Part shown: piece after piece, positions 1 to 8,254 of the stretch
Layout: every line of letters starts with the position of its first letter
How positions within the stretch are numbered: position 1 is the first letter of the stretch
Source of the DNA: JBGLNJ01 sp964353405
GTDB taxonomy: Bacteria; Chloroflexota; Anaerolineae; Fen-1058
Direction: 5' to 3'
Assembly: GCA_964353405.1 (NCBI GenBank)
Contig: CAYGWJ010000404.1
Location: forward strand, 1-17,697
DNA: 17,697 nucleotides
Made by a program: the position numbers and the translations under genes
Notes under the pieces: generated by a model
Seen by the model: only the letters and a program-made list of their open reading frames with translations
What the model was told of the DNA's origin: nothing
Databases searched by the model: none

Positions 1-32
1 AGCCGACTTTCACAGGCGAGACAGTTTCGTGG

Positions 33-38
33 TAGAAT
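33..38 (+). promoter_or_regulatory. possible -10 box just before the ybaK-like gene
   Basis: The hexamer TAGAAT lies only a few bases upstream of the first ATG. A weak -35 candidate (TTTCAC, 8-13) sits 19 bases upstream. If used, transcription would begin near 44-46, so the mRNA would be leaderless or start at one of the internal ATGs (46 or 55). No Shine-Dalgarno sequence precedes the ATG at 40, which fits a leaderless start. The upstream context is cut off by the window edge, so this is only a candidate. Confidence 0.25.
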
Positions 39-39
39 T

Positions 40-528
40 ATGAGCATGGAGACGATGAAACCATCGGAGCGGCTTCAGGCTGCGCTTGACGCTAGGGGTT
101 TGGGCATTAAAGTGGTAGAATTCGCCGACAGCACGGCCACCGCGCCCGAAGCGGCGGCCGCCGCCGGGTGCAACCTGGGCGCCATCGTCAAGTCGCTGCT
201 GTTTCTTGTTGACGGCCAGCCCATACTGGTGCTGGTGGCCGGGGACCGGATGGCCGACCACAAAAAGCTCGCCGCGCAATTTGACGTGAGCAATAAAAGA
301 GTTAAACTTGCCGATGCCGAAACCGTTTTGCGCGTGACGGGCTACGAGGTCGGCGGCGTCCCGCCCGTGGGCCACAACAGCCCGTTGCTCACCCTGGTGG
401 ACGAATCGCTAAAGCGCTTTGAAATGGTCTGGGCGGCAGCCGGCGCTCACAACGCCGTGTTTCCCATAGACTGTGCAAAACTGATCGAAATCACTGGCGG
501 CCGGGTTGCCGCCATCACGGAGGGATAG
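40..528 (+). CDS. YbaK/EbsC-family aminoacyl-tRNA deacylase
   Basis: About 162 residues, the usual size of a single-domain YbaK-type protein. Family members hydrolyse mischarged tRNAs (for example Cys- or Ala-tRNAPro) in trans, in the cytoplasm. Visible family features are the conserved lysine in IVKSLLF (K51), the GGVPPVGH loop at 105-112 and the C-terminal AAGAHNAVF segment at 133-141. There is no fusion to prolyl-tRNA synthetase. The start is uncertain: ATGs at 40, 46 and 55 are in frame, none has a good ribosome-binding site, and the family core begins only after the last of them. The phosphofructokinase gene follows after 6 bases, so the two are probably co-transcribed. The tRNA specificity cannot be read from the sequence. 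Confidence 0.88.
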   Translation: MSMETMKPSERLQAALDARGLGIKVVEFADSTATAPEAAAAAGCNLGAIVKSLLFLVDGQPILVLVAGDRMADHKKLAAQFDVSNKRVKLADAETVLRVTGYEVGGVPPVGHNSPLLTLVDESLKRFEMVWAAAGAHNAVFPIDCAKLIEITGGRVAAITEG

Positions 529-534
529 GGCAAT

Positions 535-1722
535 ATGCGGATCGGTATTTTGACTGGCGGCGGTGACGTGCCGGGCCTCAACCCGTGCATCAAAACCGTT
601 GTCTACAGCGCAATTGACGAGGGCATGGAAGTGGTCGGCATCCGACGCGGCTGGGCCGGGCTGCTCGAATACGACCCCGACGACCTCAGCACTTTCGACA
701 AGTGCCTCATCAAGCTTGACAAGCAAAACACGCGCAAGATTGACCGCACCGGCGGCACGTTCCTGCACACCAGCCGCACCAATCCGGGCAAAATGCGCCC
801 GCACGATGTGCCAAGCTTTTTGCACGTACCGACCCCCAGGGTACCCTTAATGGGTACGGCGGACGGCGGCGAAGGCGACAAGGGGCCGTTCGACTTTACG
901 CCGCACGTCTTGCGCGTTCTGGAAAAGCTGGGGATTGACGTGCTCATCCCCATCGGCGGCGACGACACGTTGTCTTACGCCGAGCGAATGTACCGCGAGG
1001 GCGTCCACATCGTCGCCATTCCCAAGACGATGGACAATGACGTGTTCGGCACCGATTACTGCATCGGTTTTTCGACGGCCGTCACGCGCAGTGTAGAGTT
1101 CATTCACCAGCTCCGCACGTCGTCCGGTTCACACGAGCGCATCGCCATCGTCGAGCTATTCGGGCGCAACTGCGGCGAAACGTCGCTGCTGGCTTCGTAC
1201 CTTTCCGGCGTGGACCGCGCCATCATCAGCGAAGTCCACTTTGATCCAGAGAAACTGGCCGAGCTGGTCATGCAAGATAAGAAAAACAATCCCAGCAACT
1301 ATGCCATGATCACCATGAGCGAAGGCGCGCAGATGGTGGGCGGCAAGATCGTCGAGTACGGCCAGGCCGACTCTTACGGCCACAAAAAGCTCGGCGGCAT
1401 CGGCCTCATCACGGGCGACGCGCTCAAAAAGATCACCGGCGAAGATATCCTGTACCAGCAGGTTTCGTACCTGATGCGCTCCGGCGCGCCCGATAGTCTC
1501 GACCTGATGGTGGCGGTGAACTATGCCAACACGGCCATCAAATTGGTCAAGCGCGGCGCGAGCAACCGGATGGTGGCGCTGCGCAACGGCACGTACACGA
1601 GCGTCCCGATCACGACCATCATGCAGGGCGTCAAGCGCGTGGACGTGGACGAACTGTACGACGTGGACCAATATCGTCCCAAGGTGCGCCACGTCGAAGG
1701 CAAGCCGATGTTCCTGTACTAG
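535..1722 (+). CDS. pfp: phosphofructokinase, PPi-type active-site residues
   Basis: 395-residue member of the PFK-A superfamily, which phosphorylates fructose 6-phosphate to the 1,6-bisphosphate in glycolysis. The phosphate-donor loop GGGDVPGLN is at 8-16. GGDDT is at 141-145 and PKTMDND at 163-169, with the catalytic Asp167. The hexose-phosphate motif LFGRNCGETS is at 208-217. Known ATP enzymes such as E. coli PfkA have Gly at the two discriminating positions (GGDGS and PGTIDND). Here they are Asp144 and Lys164, the combination known from pyrophosphate-dependent enzymes, so PPi use (reversible reaction) is inferred. Residues about 95-118 form a Gly/Pro-rich loop that E. coli PfkA lacks. A GGAGGG ribosome-binding site lies in the end of the upstream gene. 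An intrinsic terminator follows. Confidence 0.93.
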   Translation: MRIGILTGGGDVPGLNPCIKTVVYSAIDEGMEVVGIRRGWAGLLEYDPDDLSTFDKCLIKLDKQNTRKIDRTGGTFLHTSRTNPGKMRPHDVPSFLHVPTPRVPLMGTADGGEGDKGPFDFTPHVLRVLEKLGIDVLIPIGGDDTLSYAERMYREGVHIVAIPKTMDNDVFGTDYCIGFSTAVTRSVEFIHQLRTSSGSHERIAIVELFGRNCGETSLLASYLSGVDRAIISEVHFDPEKLAELVMQDKKNNPSNYAMITMSEGAQMVGGKIVEYGQADSYGHKKLGGIGLITGDALKKITGEDILYQQVSYLMRSGAPDSLDLMVAVNYANTAIKLVKRGASNRMVALRNGTYTSVPITTIMQGVKRVDVDELYDVDQYRPKVRHVEGKPMFLY

Positions 1723-1744
1723 ACTGTGAAGCGTCAAGCGCAGA

Positions 1745-1766
1745 GCATGGAGGGGCAGCTCCGTGC
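1745..1766 (+). other. accessory hairpin upstream of the terminator
   Basis: GCATGGAG (1745-1752) pairs with CTCCGTGC (1759-1766) across a 6-base loop, with one G-T wobble. No T run follows it, so it is not itself a terminator. It stands 8 bases before the terminator stem and could act as a 3'-end stabiliser or anti-antiterminator element. Confidence 0.4.
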
Positions 1767-1774
1767 AACCTATC

Positions 1775-1811
1775 AAACCTCCGGCTTTTCCAAGGCCGGG
1801 GGTTTTGTTTT
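1775..1811 (+). terminator. rho-independent terminator of the ybaK-pfp unit
   Basis: AAACCTCCGGC (1775-1785) pairs with GCCGGGGGTTT (1795-1805), with one T-G wobble, around a 9-base loop. The T-rich tract TTTTGTTTT follows at 1803-1811. It lies about 50 bases after the phosphofructokinase stop codon and 30 bases before the next promoter, which cleanly separates two transcription units. Confidence 0.85.
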
Positions 1812-1840
1812 CCTCCAACCTCCGACCTTGACTCCCTGAC

Positions 1841-1868
1841 TTGCGGAGGAATCCACTGCGGGTATAAT
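1841..1868 (+). promoter_or_regulatory. sigma-70-type promoter for the 1895 gene
   Basis: TTGCGG (1841-1846), a 16-base spacer and a perfect TATAAT (1863-1868). The predicted start near 1875 leaves a leader of about 20 bases. That leader contains AAGGAG (1883-1888), correctly spaced from the ATG at 1895. Confidence 0.75.
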
Positions 1869-1894
1869 CTACTCATCTACACAAGGAGTCTGAC

Positions 1895-2602
1895 ATGGAC
1901 AACTCGACGAACGGCTGGGACATCTGGTATTCGCTGCTCGATCAGGAATGGGCCGACGATGTCATCCCGCTGGCCGATCTGCAGGCCTGGGGGGAACAGT
2001 TCCAGCGGATCTTTCGGCTCACCGATCATTCGGGCTACTCGCAGACCGAGCCGATGACGATCGAGGACGGAATGACGATGGCCTTTGAGCTGGATCAGGC
2101 CGGCGTCAGCGTCGAGGCCATCCTCGAATTGTGCCACGCCTACTCGCCGTTCGAGATGATGGACGTGGTCAGCATCCCATTGTGCTTTTTGCTCGACCCG
2201 CTCGGCCACGTGGACGGTTTGCTGGAGCAGATGCAAGAGATGTGGCAAATGAGCGAGCCAGACCTGGAGCAGATCCGCCAGGGCATCGAAGCGATGGGCG
2301 CGCCGGTGCCCGACGATCCCGAGACGCTGCTCGCCGTCTTTCGTGACGGACTGATCGAGATGATTCGGTTCTTGGCCGAACTGCAGCGCGTGCTGGGTGA
2401 ATTCGGCGTGGTCACGTTGAACGCCTGGTGGCAAGGGCGGCTCATCAGCCTGCTGCGCGAGGCAGCCGACGAGCAGCCCAAACCCAAGCGGCGCACCAGC
2501 AAAAGCAAAGGCAAGGGCGGGGCTGTGCCGGATGCGTTCCTCGACCTGATTCAAGGCTTGGACCTTGATGGGGATTCGCCCACGCCACCTGGCAAAAACT
2601 GA
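1895..2602 (+). CDS. hypothetical helical protein with basic linker
   Basis: 235 residues; I do not recognise the family. The start is well supported: AAGGAG is 6 bases upstream and a promoter precedes it. Residues 1-190 are acidic and look mainly helical, rich in Met, Glu and Leu (for example the EQMQEMWQMSEPDLEQIRQG stretch at 111-130). There is no signal peptide or convincing membrane helix. Residues 195-208 form a strongly basic, probably disordered linker (PKPKRRTSKSKGK), followed by a short amphipathic tail with VPDAFLDLIQGLDL (211-224) that could be a docking segment. It sits alone between a terminator and the HIT-gene promoter, so the neighbours say little about its role. No enzyme motif was seen. 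Confidence 0.8.
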   Translation: MDNSTNGWDIWYSLLDQEWADDVIPLADLQAWGEQFQRIFRLTDHSGYSQTEPMTIEDGMTMAFELDQAGVSVEAILELCHAYSPFEMMDVVSIPLCFLLDPLGHVDGLLEQMQEMWQMSEPDLEQIRQGIEAMGAPVPDDPETLLAVFRDGLIEMIRFLAELQRVLGEFGVVTLNAWWQGRLISLLREAADEQPKPKRRTSKSKGKGGAVPDAFLDLIQGLDLDGDSPTPPGKN

Positions 2603-2614
2603 GCCCTGAATTGG

Positions 2615-2643
2615 TTGCCCGTCCGGTTGATTTGGAGTACAAT
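2615..2643 (+). promoter_or_regulatory. sigma-70-type promoter of the HIT/acyl-CoA operon
   Basis: TTGCCC (2615-2620), a 17-base spacer and TACAAT (2638-2643). Transcription would start near 2650. This rules out in-frame starts upstream of about 2650 and supports the ATG at 2686 as the start of the HIT gene. Confidence 0.65.
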
Positions 2644-2685
2644 GTCCGGCGCGGAGTCTCCTCAAGCTTCCGCCGAGCCGAGCCT

Positions 2686-3201
2686 ATGAAACGTCTGTGG
2701 ACCCCCTGGCGTATGCAATACCTGACCGGCGCCGACAAATCCCATTCCGCACCTGGCTGTGTCTTTTGCGCCAAAGTCTCCGCATCCGACGCAAATGAGC
2801 ACGTCCTGTGCCGGGGCCAGTTCGCCTACGTCACACTCAACCGGTATCCCTACAATAACGGCCATCTCATGGTCATCCCCAACACACATATGGCCAGCCT
2901 GGAAAATCTCGATGCCCCTACCCTGGCCGAGTTGATGCAATTGACCAATCGCGGGTTGGCAGTGTTGCGCAAAGCGTACCAGCCTGACGGCTTTAACATC
3001 GGCGTGAACCTGGGGCAAGCGGCCGGGGCGGGCATTACCGAGCACGTCCACATTCACATTGTCCCGCGTTGGAATGCTGACACCAACTTTATGCCCATCG
3101 TCAGCGAGACACGCGTGATACCCGAAACGCTCGACCAGACCTATGCGCGGCTGAGGCCGCTGTTCGACGAAATCGGCTACAAGACACCACAGGAGGAATA
3201 G
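2686..3201 (+). CDS. HIT-family nucleotide hydrolase (Ap4A phosphorylase/hydrolase-like)
   Basis: 171 residues from the ATG at 2686. That start gives the typical family N-terminus MKRLWTPWRMQYL and lies downstream of the promoter; the open frame continues upstream to 2611 but would begin inside the promoter. The zinc-type CVFC motif is at 25-28. The substrate segment NRYPYNNGHLMV is at 52-63. The histidine triad EHVHIHIVPRW is at 119-129, with His120, His122 and His124. Family members cleave dinucleoside polyphosphates or nucleoside phosphoramidates in the cytoplasm; the exact substrate cannot be told here. No strong Shine-Dalgarno sequence is visible. The stop codon directly abuts the thiolase ATG, so the two genes are translationally linked. 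Confidence 0.92.
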   Translation: MKRLWTPWRMQYLTGADKSHSAPGCVFCAKVSASDANEHVLCRGQFAYVTLNRYPYNNGHLMVIPNTHMASLENLDAPTLAELMQLTNRGLAVLRKAYQPDGFNIGVNLGQAAGAGITEHVHIHIVPRWNADTNFMPIVSETRVIPETLDQTYARLRPLFDEIGYKTPQEE

Positions 3202-4398
<1,197 letters not shown>

Positions 4399-4413
4399 CA
4401 AGGAGGCGTAGAC

Positions 4414-5277
4414 ATGGACATCAATGCGATCAAAACCATCGGCGTCGTCGGTTGCGGGCTGATGGGCGCCGGCATCGTCGAGTTGTGCACTCGGGCCGGA
4501 TACAACGTCGTCGTGCGCGAGGTCAGCGACGAGCTTTTGCAAAAAGGCCTCAAGCGCGTTCAAGGCTCGATGAGCAAAGCCGTGGAAAAGGGCAAGCTCG
4601 CTCAGGCCGATATGGACGCGGCCAACGCGCGCATCAAAGGCACACTCAGTCTGGCCGATTTCAAAAACTGCGACCTCGTCATCGAAGCTGCCGTCGAAAA
4701 TATGCAGCTCAAGAAAACCGTCTTTACCGAACTGGACAGCATCTGCCGACCGGACGTGATCCTGGCGAGCAATACGTCCTCGCTGTGCATCACCGAGATG
4801 GCCGGCGCCACCGAGCGACCGGATAAAGTGTTGGGCCTGCACTTTTTCAATCCCGTGCCTGTCATGCCGCTCCTGGAAATCGTCCGCGCGCTGTTGACGA
4901 GCGACGAGACCGTGGAGATTGGCCGTGCCCTTGGCGACAAGCTTGGCAAAACAGTCGTCGTCGCCAAGGATCGTCCTGGCTTTATTGCCAACTTGCTCTT
5001 TGTGCCTTTCGCCCTCGACGCGATTCGCTGGCTCGATGCAGGGCTGGCGACCCAAGAGGAAATTGACACGACGATAAAGCTCGGCTTCAATCACCCGATG
5101 GGGCCCTTTACACTGCTGGACTTTGTCGGGCTGGACACACTCCTCTTTATCGCCGATGCGATGTTCGCAGAATTCAAGGACGCCCGCTATGCCGCTCCGC
5201 CGCTCCTGCGCCGCATGGTGCAGGCGGGGCTGCATGGTCGCAAGGCGGGTCGCGGATTCTACACCTACACCAAGTAA
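4414..5277 (+). CDS. hbd: 3-hydroxybutyryl-CoA / 3-hydroxyacyl-CoA dehydrogenase
   Basis: 287 residues, the size of the single-function clostridial Hbd type and not the fused FadB type. It interconverts 3-hydroxyacyl-CoA and 3-ketoacyl-CoA with NAD(P). The Rossmann motif VVGCGLMGAGI is at 11-21. Catalytic residues fit the family exactly: Ser122 in ASNTSS, His143 in GLHFFNPVPVM, Glu155 and Asn193 in DRPGFIANLL. The helical C-terminal dimerisation domain is complete and ends with GRKAGRGFY. AAGGAGG precedes the ATG, 15 bases after the thiolase stop. No enoyl-CoA hydratase gene is present in the window to complete the cycle. Confidence 0.95.
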   Translation: MDINAIKTIGVVGCGLMGAGIVELCTRAGYNVVVREVSDELLQKGLKRVQGSMSKAVEKGKLAQADMDAANARIKGTLSLADFKNCDLVIEAAVENMQLKKTVFTELDSICRPDVILASNTSSLCITEMAGATERPDKVLGLHFFNPVPVMPLLEIVRALLTSDETVEIGRALGDKLGKTVVVAKDRPGFIANLLFVPFALDAIRWLDAGLATQEEIDTTIKLGFNHPMGPFTLLDFVGLDTLLFIADAMFAEFKDARYAAPPLLRRMVQAGLHGRKAGRGFYTYTK

Positions 5278-5288
5278 AGGAGCCACAC

Positions 5289-6449
5289 ATGGATCTCCAA
5301 CTGACCGAAGAGCACAAGATGATCCGCGATATGGCGCGCGAGTTTGCCCAAAAGGAAATCGCGCCTGTAGCCGCCCACTTTGACGAGACCGGCGAGTTTC
5401 CCTACGAGACCGTCAAAAAGATGAGTGCGCAGGGGTTCATGGGCATCGAGGTGCCAGAAGAGTACGGCGGTCAGGGCCTCGACACCATCAGCTACGTTCT
5501 GGCCATGATCGAAATTGCCAAGGCCGATGTGTCGCACTCGACCATCGTGTCGGTGCATAACTCGCTCTACGCGCACGGCCTGCTCAAATTCGGCACCGAA
5601 GAACAAAAGCAAAAATTCCTCACGCCGGTCGCCGCCGGCCACAAGATCGGCGCGTACAGCCTCACCGAGCCCACGTCCGGCTCGGACGCGGGGACCATGA
5701 AATCGCGCGCGGTGCGCAGGGGCGACCATTACGTGATCAACGGCGTTAAATCGTGGGTCACCTCTGGCCCGGTGGCTGACATTATGGTCCTCTTTACCAT
5801 GACGGACCCGGCCAAGAAGCATCGCGGCGTCACCGCGTTCATCATTGACGCCCATCAGCCCGGCCTCATCCGAGGCAAGAAAGAGCCCAAGCTCGGCATT
5901 CGCGCCTCGGCCACCAGCGAGATCATCTATCAAGACTATGAATGCCCGGTCGAAAATCGCCTGGGCGAAGAAGGCGAAGGCTTTAAGATTGCGATGACGG
6001 TGTTGGACGCCGGGCGTATCGGCATTGCGTCGCAGGCCATTGGCGTGGCCGAGGCTGCGTTCGAGGCTGCGGTCAAGTATGCCAACGAGCGCGAGGCGTT
6101 CGGCCAAAAGATCGGCCAGTTTCAGGGCTTGCAGTGGATGATTGCAGACATGAAGACGCGCATCGAAGCGGCCCGAATGCTCACCTACAACGCCGCGCTC
6201 AAAAAGATGGAAGCCAAGCACGACCCGAGCGTCCGCTACACGCTGGAAGCTTCGATGGCGAAATTGTTTGCCAGCGAGACAGCGATGTGGGTGACGGAAA
6301 AAGCCGTGCAGATTCACGGCGGCATGGGCTACAGTAAAGAGCTGCCCATCGAGCGCTACTTTCGCGATGCCAAGATCACCGAGATTTACGAAGGGACGAG
6401 CGAGATCCAGCGGCTCGTCATTGCCCGGAACGTGCTGGGGCTCAAATAA
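5289..6449 (+). CDS. acyl-CoA dehydrogenase (short-chain/butyryl-CoA type)
   Basis: 386 residues, typical for the soluble FAD-dependent acyl-CoA dehydrogenases that form trans-2-enoyl-CoA and pass electrons to an electron-transfer flavoprotein. Flavin-contact motifs are YSLTEPTSGSDAG (123-135) and YVINGVKSWVT (148-158). The C-terminal signature is QIHGGMGY then YEGTSEIQ, with the catalytic base Glu368. Placing the base in the YEGT motif is typical of short-chain and butyryl-CoA enzymes. AAGGAG at 5276-5281 overlaps the upstream stop region, and the gap is 11 bases. No etfAB genes are in view, so the electron acceptor is encoded elsewhere. Confidence 0.95.
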   Translation: MDLQLTEEHKMIRDMAREFAQKEIAPVAAHFDETGEFPYETVKKMSAQGFMGIEVPEEYGGQGLDTISYVLAMIEIAKADVSHSTIVSVHNSLYAHGLLKFGTEEQKQKFLTPVAAGHKIGAYSLTEPTSGSDAGTMKSRAVRRGDHYVINGVKSWVTSGPVADIMVLFTMTDPAKKHRGVTAFIIDAHQPGLIRGKKEPKLGIRASATSEIIYQDYECPVENRLGEEGEGFKIAMTVLDAGRIGIASQAIGVAEAAFEAAVKYANEREAFGQKIGQFQGLQWMIADMKTRIEAARMLTYNAALKKMEAKHDPSVRYTLEASMAKLFASETAMWVTEKAVQIHGGMGYSKELPIERYFRDAKITEIYEGTSEIQRLVIARNVLGLK

Positions 6450-6481
6450 TCACGCTTTCGGAGGATTTCAACACAAAAACT

Positions 6482-6733
6482 ATGAGCGAAGATAAAGTCT
6501 GCCCGCCGACGCCGGATTTGGAACCGGCGCCCATCACCCTTGACCATTACATTTACCTCGCGCCCGAAAAGCTGGAGCTGGTAGACGGCTATTTGATCGA
6601 AGGGTCGAATGACCACGTCTGGCGCGAGCGATTGATGGCGCTGCTGTTGACGAATGAAGGTCTGTTGCGCGCCGTGCAGCTTGCACCCGAATCGGTCTGG
6701 CGCGAAGCGTTGGCGCAAGTGTACGGCAGTTGA
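6482..6733 (+). CDS. short Uma2-like (DUF820) protein, probably truncated domain
   Basis: 83 residues. Residues 19-39, with ITLDHYIYLAPEKLELVDGYLI, resemble the N-terminus of Uma2-family putative PD-(D/E)XK nucleases, where the ELVDGxLI strand is characteristic. The rest is a helical segment (RLMALLLTNEGLLRAV). Full Uma2 proteins are about 190 residues, and the catalytic D and ExK strands are missing here, so nuclease activity is not expected. It may be a remnant or a small related family. A GGAGG lies 18 bases before the ATG, too far for good spacing, so translation or start choice is uncertain. It follows the acyl-CoA dehydrogenase by 32 bases and is probably co-transcribed with it. Confidence 0.6.
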   Translation: MSEDKVCPPTPDLEPAPITLDHYIYLAPEKLELVDGYLIEGSNDHVWRERLMALLLTNEGLLRAVQLAPESVWREALAQVYGS

Positions 6734-6789
6734 GGACCCGCAGGGTTTTGCCTGCCCAGGCAGCCAGCCAGGGAAAATCCTGAGGGTCC
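6734..6789. repeat. nested imperfect inverted repeat
   Basis: The outer arms are GGACCCGCAGGGTTTT (6734-6749) and AAAATCCTGAGGGTCC (6774-6789), which pair over 16 bp with one mismatch and one wobble. Inside is a second palindrome, TGCCTG-CC-CAGGCA (6750-6763). It begins directly after the stop codon of the 6482 gene and ends shortly before the ribosome-binding site of the next gene. There is no T tract after the 3' arm, so it is not a standard terminator. It may be a dispersed palindromic element or an mRNA-processing hairpin. Confidence 0.7.
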
Positions 6790-6802
6790 GGAGAGGTTAC
6801 CC

Positions 6803-7186
6803 GTGTCAACTGTAGTGGCACATGGCTTTATTGCCAGGGCGATGATCCTGTTCACGCTGGCGGCTGGCGTGTATGGGCTGGCCGAGTTCTTGCGCAAAAA
6901 ACCGGTCAGCGCTGACTACTGGGGCGTCATTGTCGTCGGCAACCTGCTCGCATTGGGGCAAGGCACGCTCGGCGCGTTCATGGCGTTGAATGGCGCATCG
7001 CCCGCGCGCGGCTGGGTGCACATCATCTATGGCGTGGTGGCCGTTCTCTGGATTCCGATCATTCAATTTGGCTACAACCAGTTTCTCAAAGAAGGCCACG
7101 CCAAACATCAAGAGACACTGGTGTGCGCCATCGTCTCGGTGTTAGAGTTCCTGATCGCGCTGCGGGCTTTTACCACAGGCGGCTGA
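6803..7186 (+). CDS. small four-helix membrane protein, unknown function
   Basis: 127 residues, family not recognised. Four hydrophobic segments at about 10-29, 40-62, 72-90 and 105-122 predict an integral membrane protein with short loops. His7 and His73 (in WVHIIYG) lie near helix ends and could bind a cofactor, but that is speculation. The start is GTG, supported by GGAGAGG (6790-6796) at 6-base spacing; no nearby ATG fits. It begins 13 bases after the nested inverted repeat and ends 18 bases before the alcohol-dehydrogenase-like gene, so it belongs to the same operon. Confidence 0.75.
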   Translation: MSTVVAHGFIARAMILFTLAAGVYGLAEFLRKKPVSADYWGVIVVGNLLALGQGTLGAFMALNGASPARGWVHIIYGVVAVLWIPIIQFGYNQFLKEGHAKHQETLVCAIVSVLEFLIALRAFTTGG

Positions 7187-7204
7187 CACAAGGAGCACAC
7201 TTTT

Positions 7205-8251
7205 ATGAAGGCTCTCTTTTTTAACGAGCACGGCGGCCCGGAAGTGATGCAATACGGCGACGTGCCGGATCGCAAGCCGGGGCCGGGCGAGGCGCTCGTG
7301 CAAGTCCAAGCCGTCGCGCTCAATCATCTTGACTTGTGGGTGAGGCGCGGCGGGCCGGCGTTTGAGAAACTGCCCAAGCCGCACATCGGCGGCGCGGACG
7401 TATCCGGCATTGTCGCGGGCTATGGCGAGGGCACGGCCGGGCCAGCTATCGGCACGCGCGTCGTCGTTGATCCCGGCGTAGTGACGGGCGAGGACGAATG
7501 GACGCGGCGCGGCGAGGACAGCCTCAGCCCGAACTATCACATCCTGGGCGAAGAGGCCTGGGGCGGCTGCGCAGAATACGTGGTCGTCCCGGCTGTCAAT
7601 TTGCTGCCCATTCCCAACCGCCTCGGCTTTCCCGAAGCGGCCGCTCCGTCGCTTGTGTTCCTCACCGCATGGCGGATGCTGGTCAAGCGCGCGCAAGTCA
7701 AGGCAGGCGAGACCGTCGCCATCGTCGGCGCGGGCGGCGGTGTGAACAGCGCGGCGATCCAGCTCTGCAAGTATCTCGGCGCGACGGTCTATGCCATCAC
7801 TTCGACGCCGGACAAGATGGACAAAGCAAAACAGCTTGGCGCGGATCACGTCATCAACTACAAAACTGAGGACTGGTCGAAAGCCGTGTTCTTAGCGACG
7901 GGCAAGCGCGGCGTGGACGTGGTCGTGGACAACGTGGGCAACGCCACCTGGACGCAGAGCATTCGCGCGCTCGCGCGCGGCGGGCGATTGGTAAACGTCG
8001 GCGGCACGGGCGGGCCACTGGTCGAGATGGATGTGCGGCTCCTGTTCCGCAAGCAGATCAGCATCATCGGCAGCACGATGGGCAGTCACCAGGATTTCCG
8101 CGACGTGATGAGCCTGATCTTTGACGGCAAATTCAAGGCCGTCATTGACCGCGTGATGCCGCTTTCGGAAGGCCGCGCCGCACACGAGCTGCTGGAACGA
8201 GGCGAACAATTCGGCAAGGTTGTGCTGACACCGCCTGAAGGCGGTCTCTAG
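7205..8251 (+). CDS. MDR-superfamily oxidoreductase lacking zinc ligands
   Basis: 348 residues, medium-chain dehydrogenase/reductase fold (alcohol dehydrogenase/quinone oxidoreductase superfamily). The N-terminal GroES-like half contains NHLDLWVRRGG (40-50). The NAD(P)-binding half has VGAGGGVNSAAIQ (174-186), a glycine-rich nucleotide loop. The lobe that usually holds four structural-zinc cysteines is present at normal length, but the four positions are Thr94, Asp97, Thr100 and Ser108. The usual catalytic zinc Cys is Asn40 and the His-Glu pair reads Ala64-Asp65. A zinc-free NAD(P)H-dependent reductase (quinone or enone type) is therefore inferred. AAGGAG is well placed before the ATG at 7205. 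The substrate is unknown; the operon suggests acyl-CoA or aldehyde metabolism. Confidence 0.88.
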   Translation: MKALFFNEHGGPEVMQYGDVPDRKPGPGEALVQVQAVALNHLDLWVRRGGPAFEKLPKPHIGGADVSGIVAGYGEGTAGPAIGTRVVVDPGVVTGEDEWTRRGEDSLSPNYHILGEEAWGGCAEYVVVPAVNLLPIPNRLGFPEAAAPSLVFLTAWRMLVKRAQVKAGETVAIVGAGGGVNSAAIQLCKYLGATVYAITSTPDKMDKAKQLGADHVINYKTEDWSKAVFLATGKRGVDVVVDNVGNATWTQSIRALARGGRLVNVGGTGGPLVEMDVRLLFRKQISIIGSTMGSHQDFRDVMSLIFDGKFKAVIDRVMPLSEGRAAHELLERGEQFGKVVLTPPEGGL

Positions 8252-8254
8252 ACC

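Noticed and set aside
1745..1811. Tandem hairpins considered as a riboswitch or small RNA
   Set aside because: They lie downstream of a stop codon, end in a T tract, and are followed by a separate promoter; a plain terminator explains them.
2611..2685. Upstream extension of the HIT protein
   Set aside because: These codons contain the -35 and -10 elements of a good promoter, and the family N-terminus begins at the ATG at 2686.
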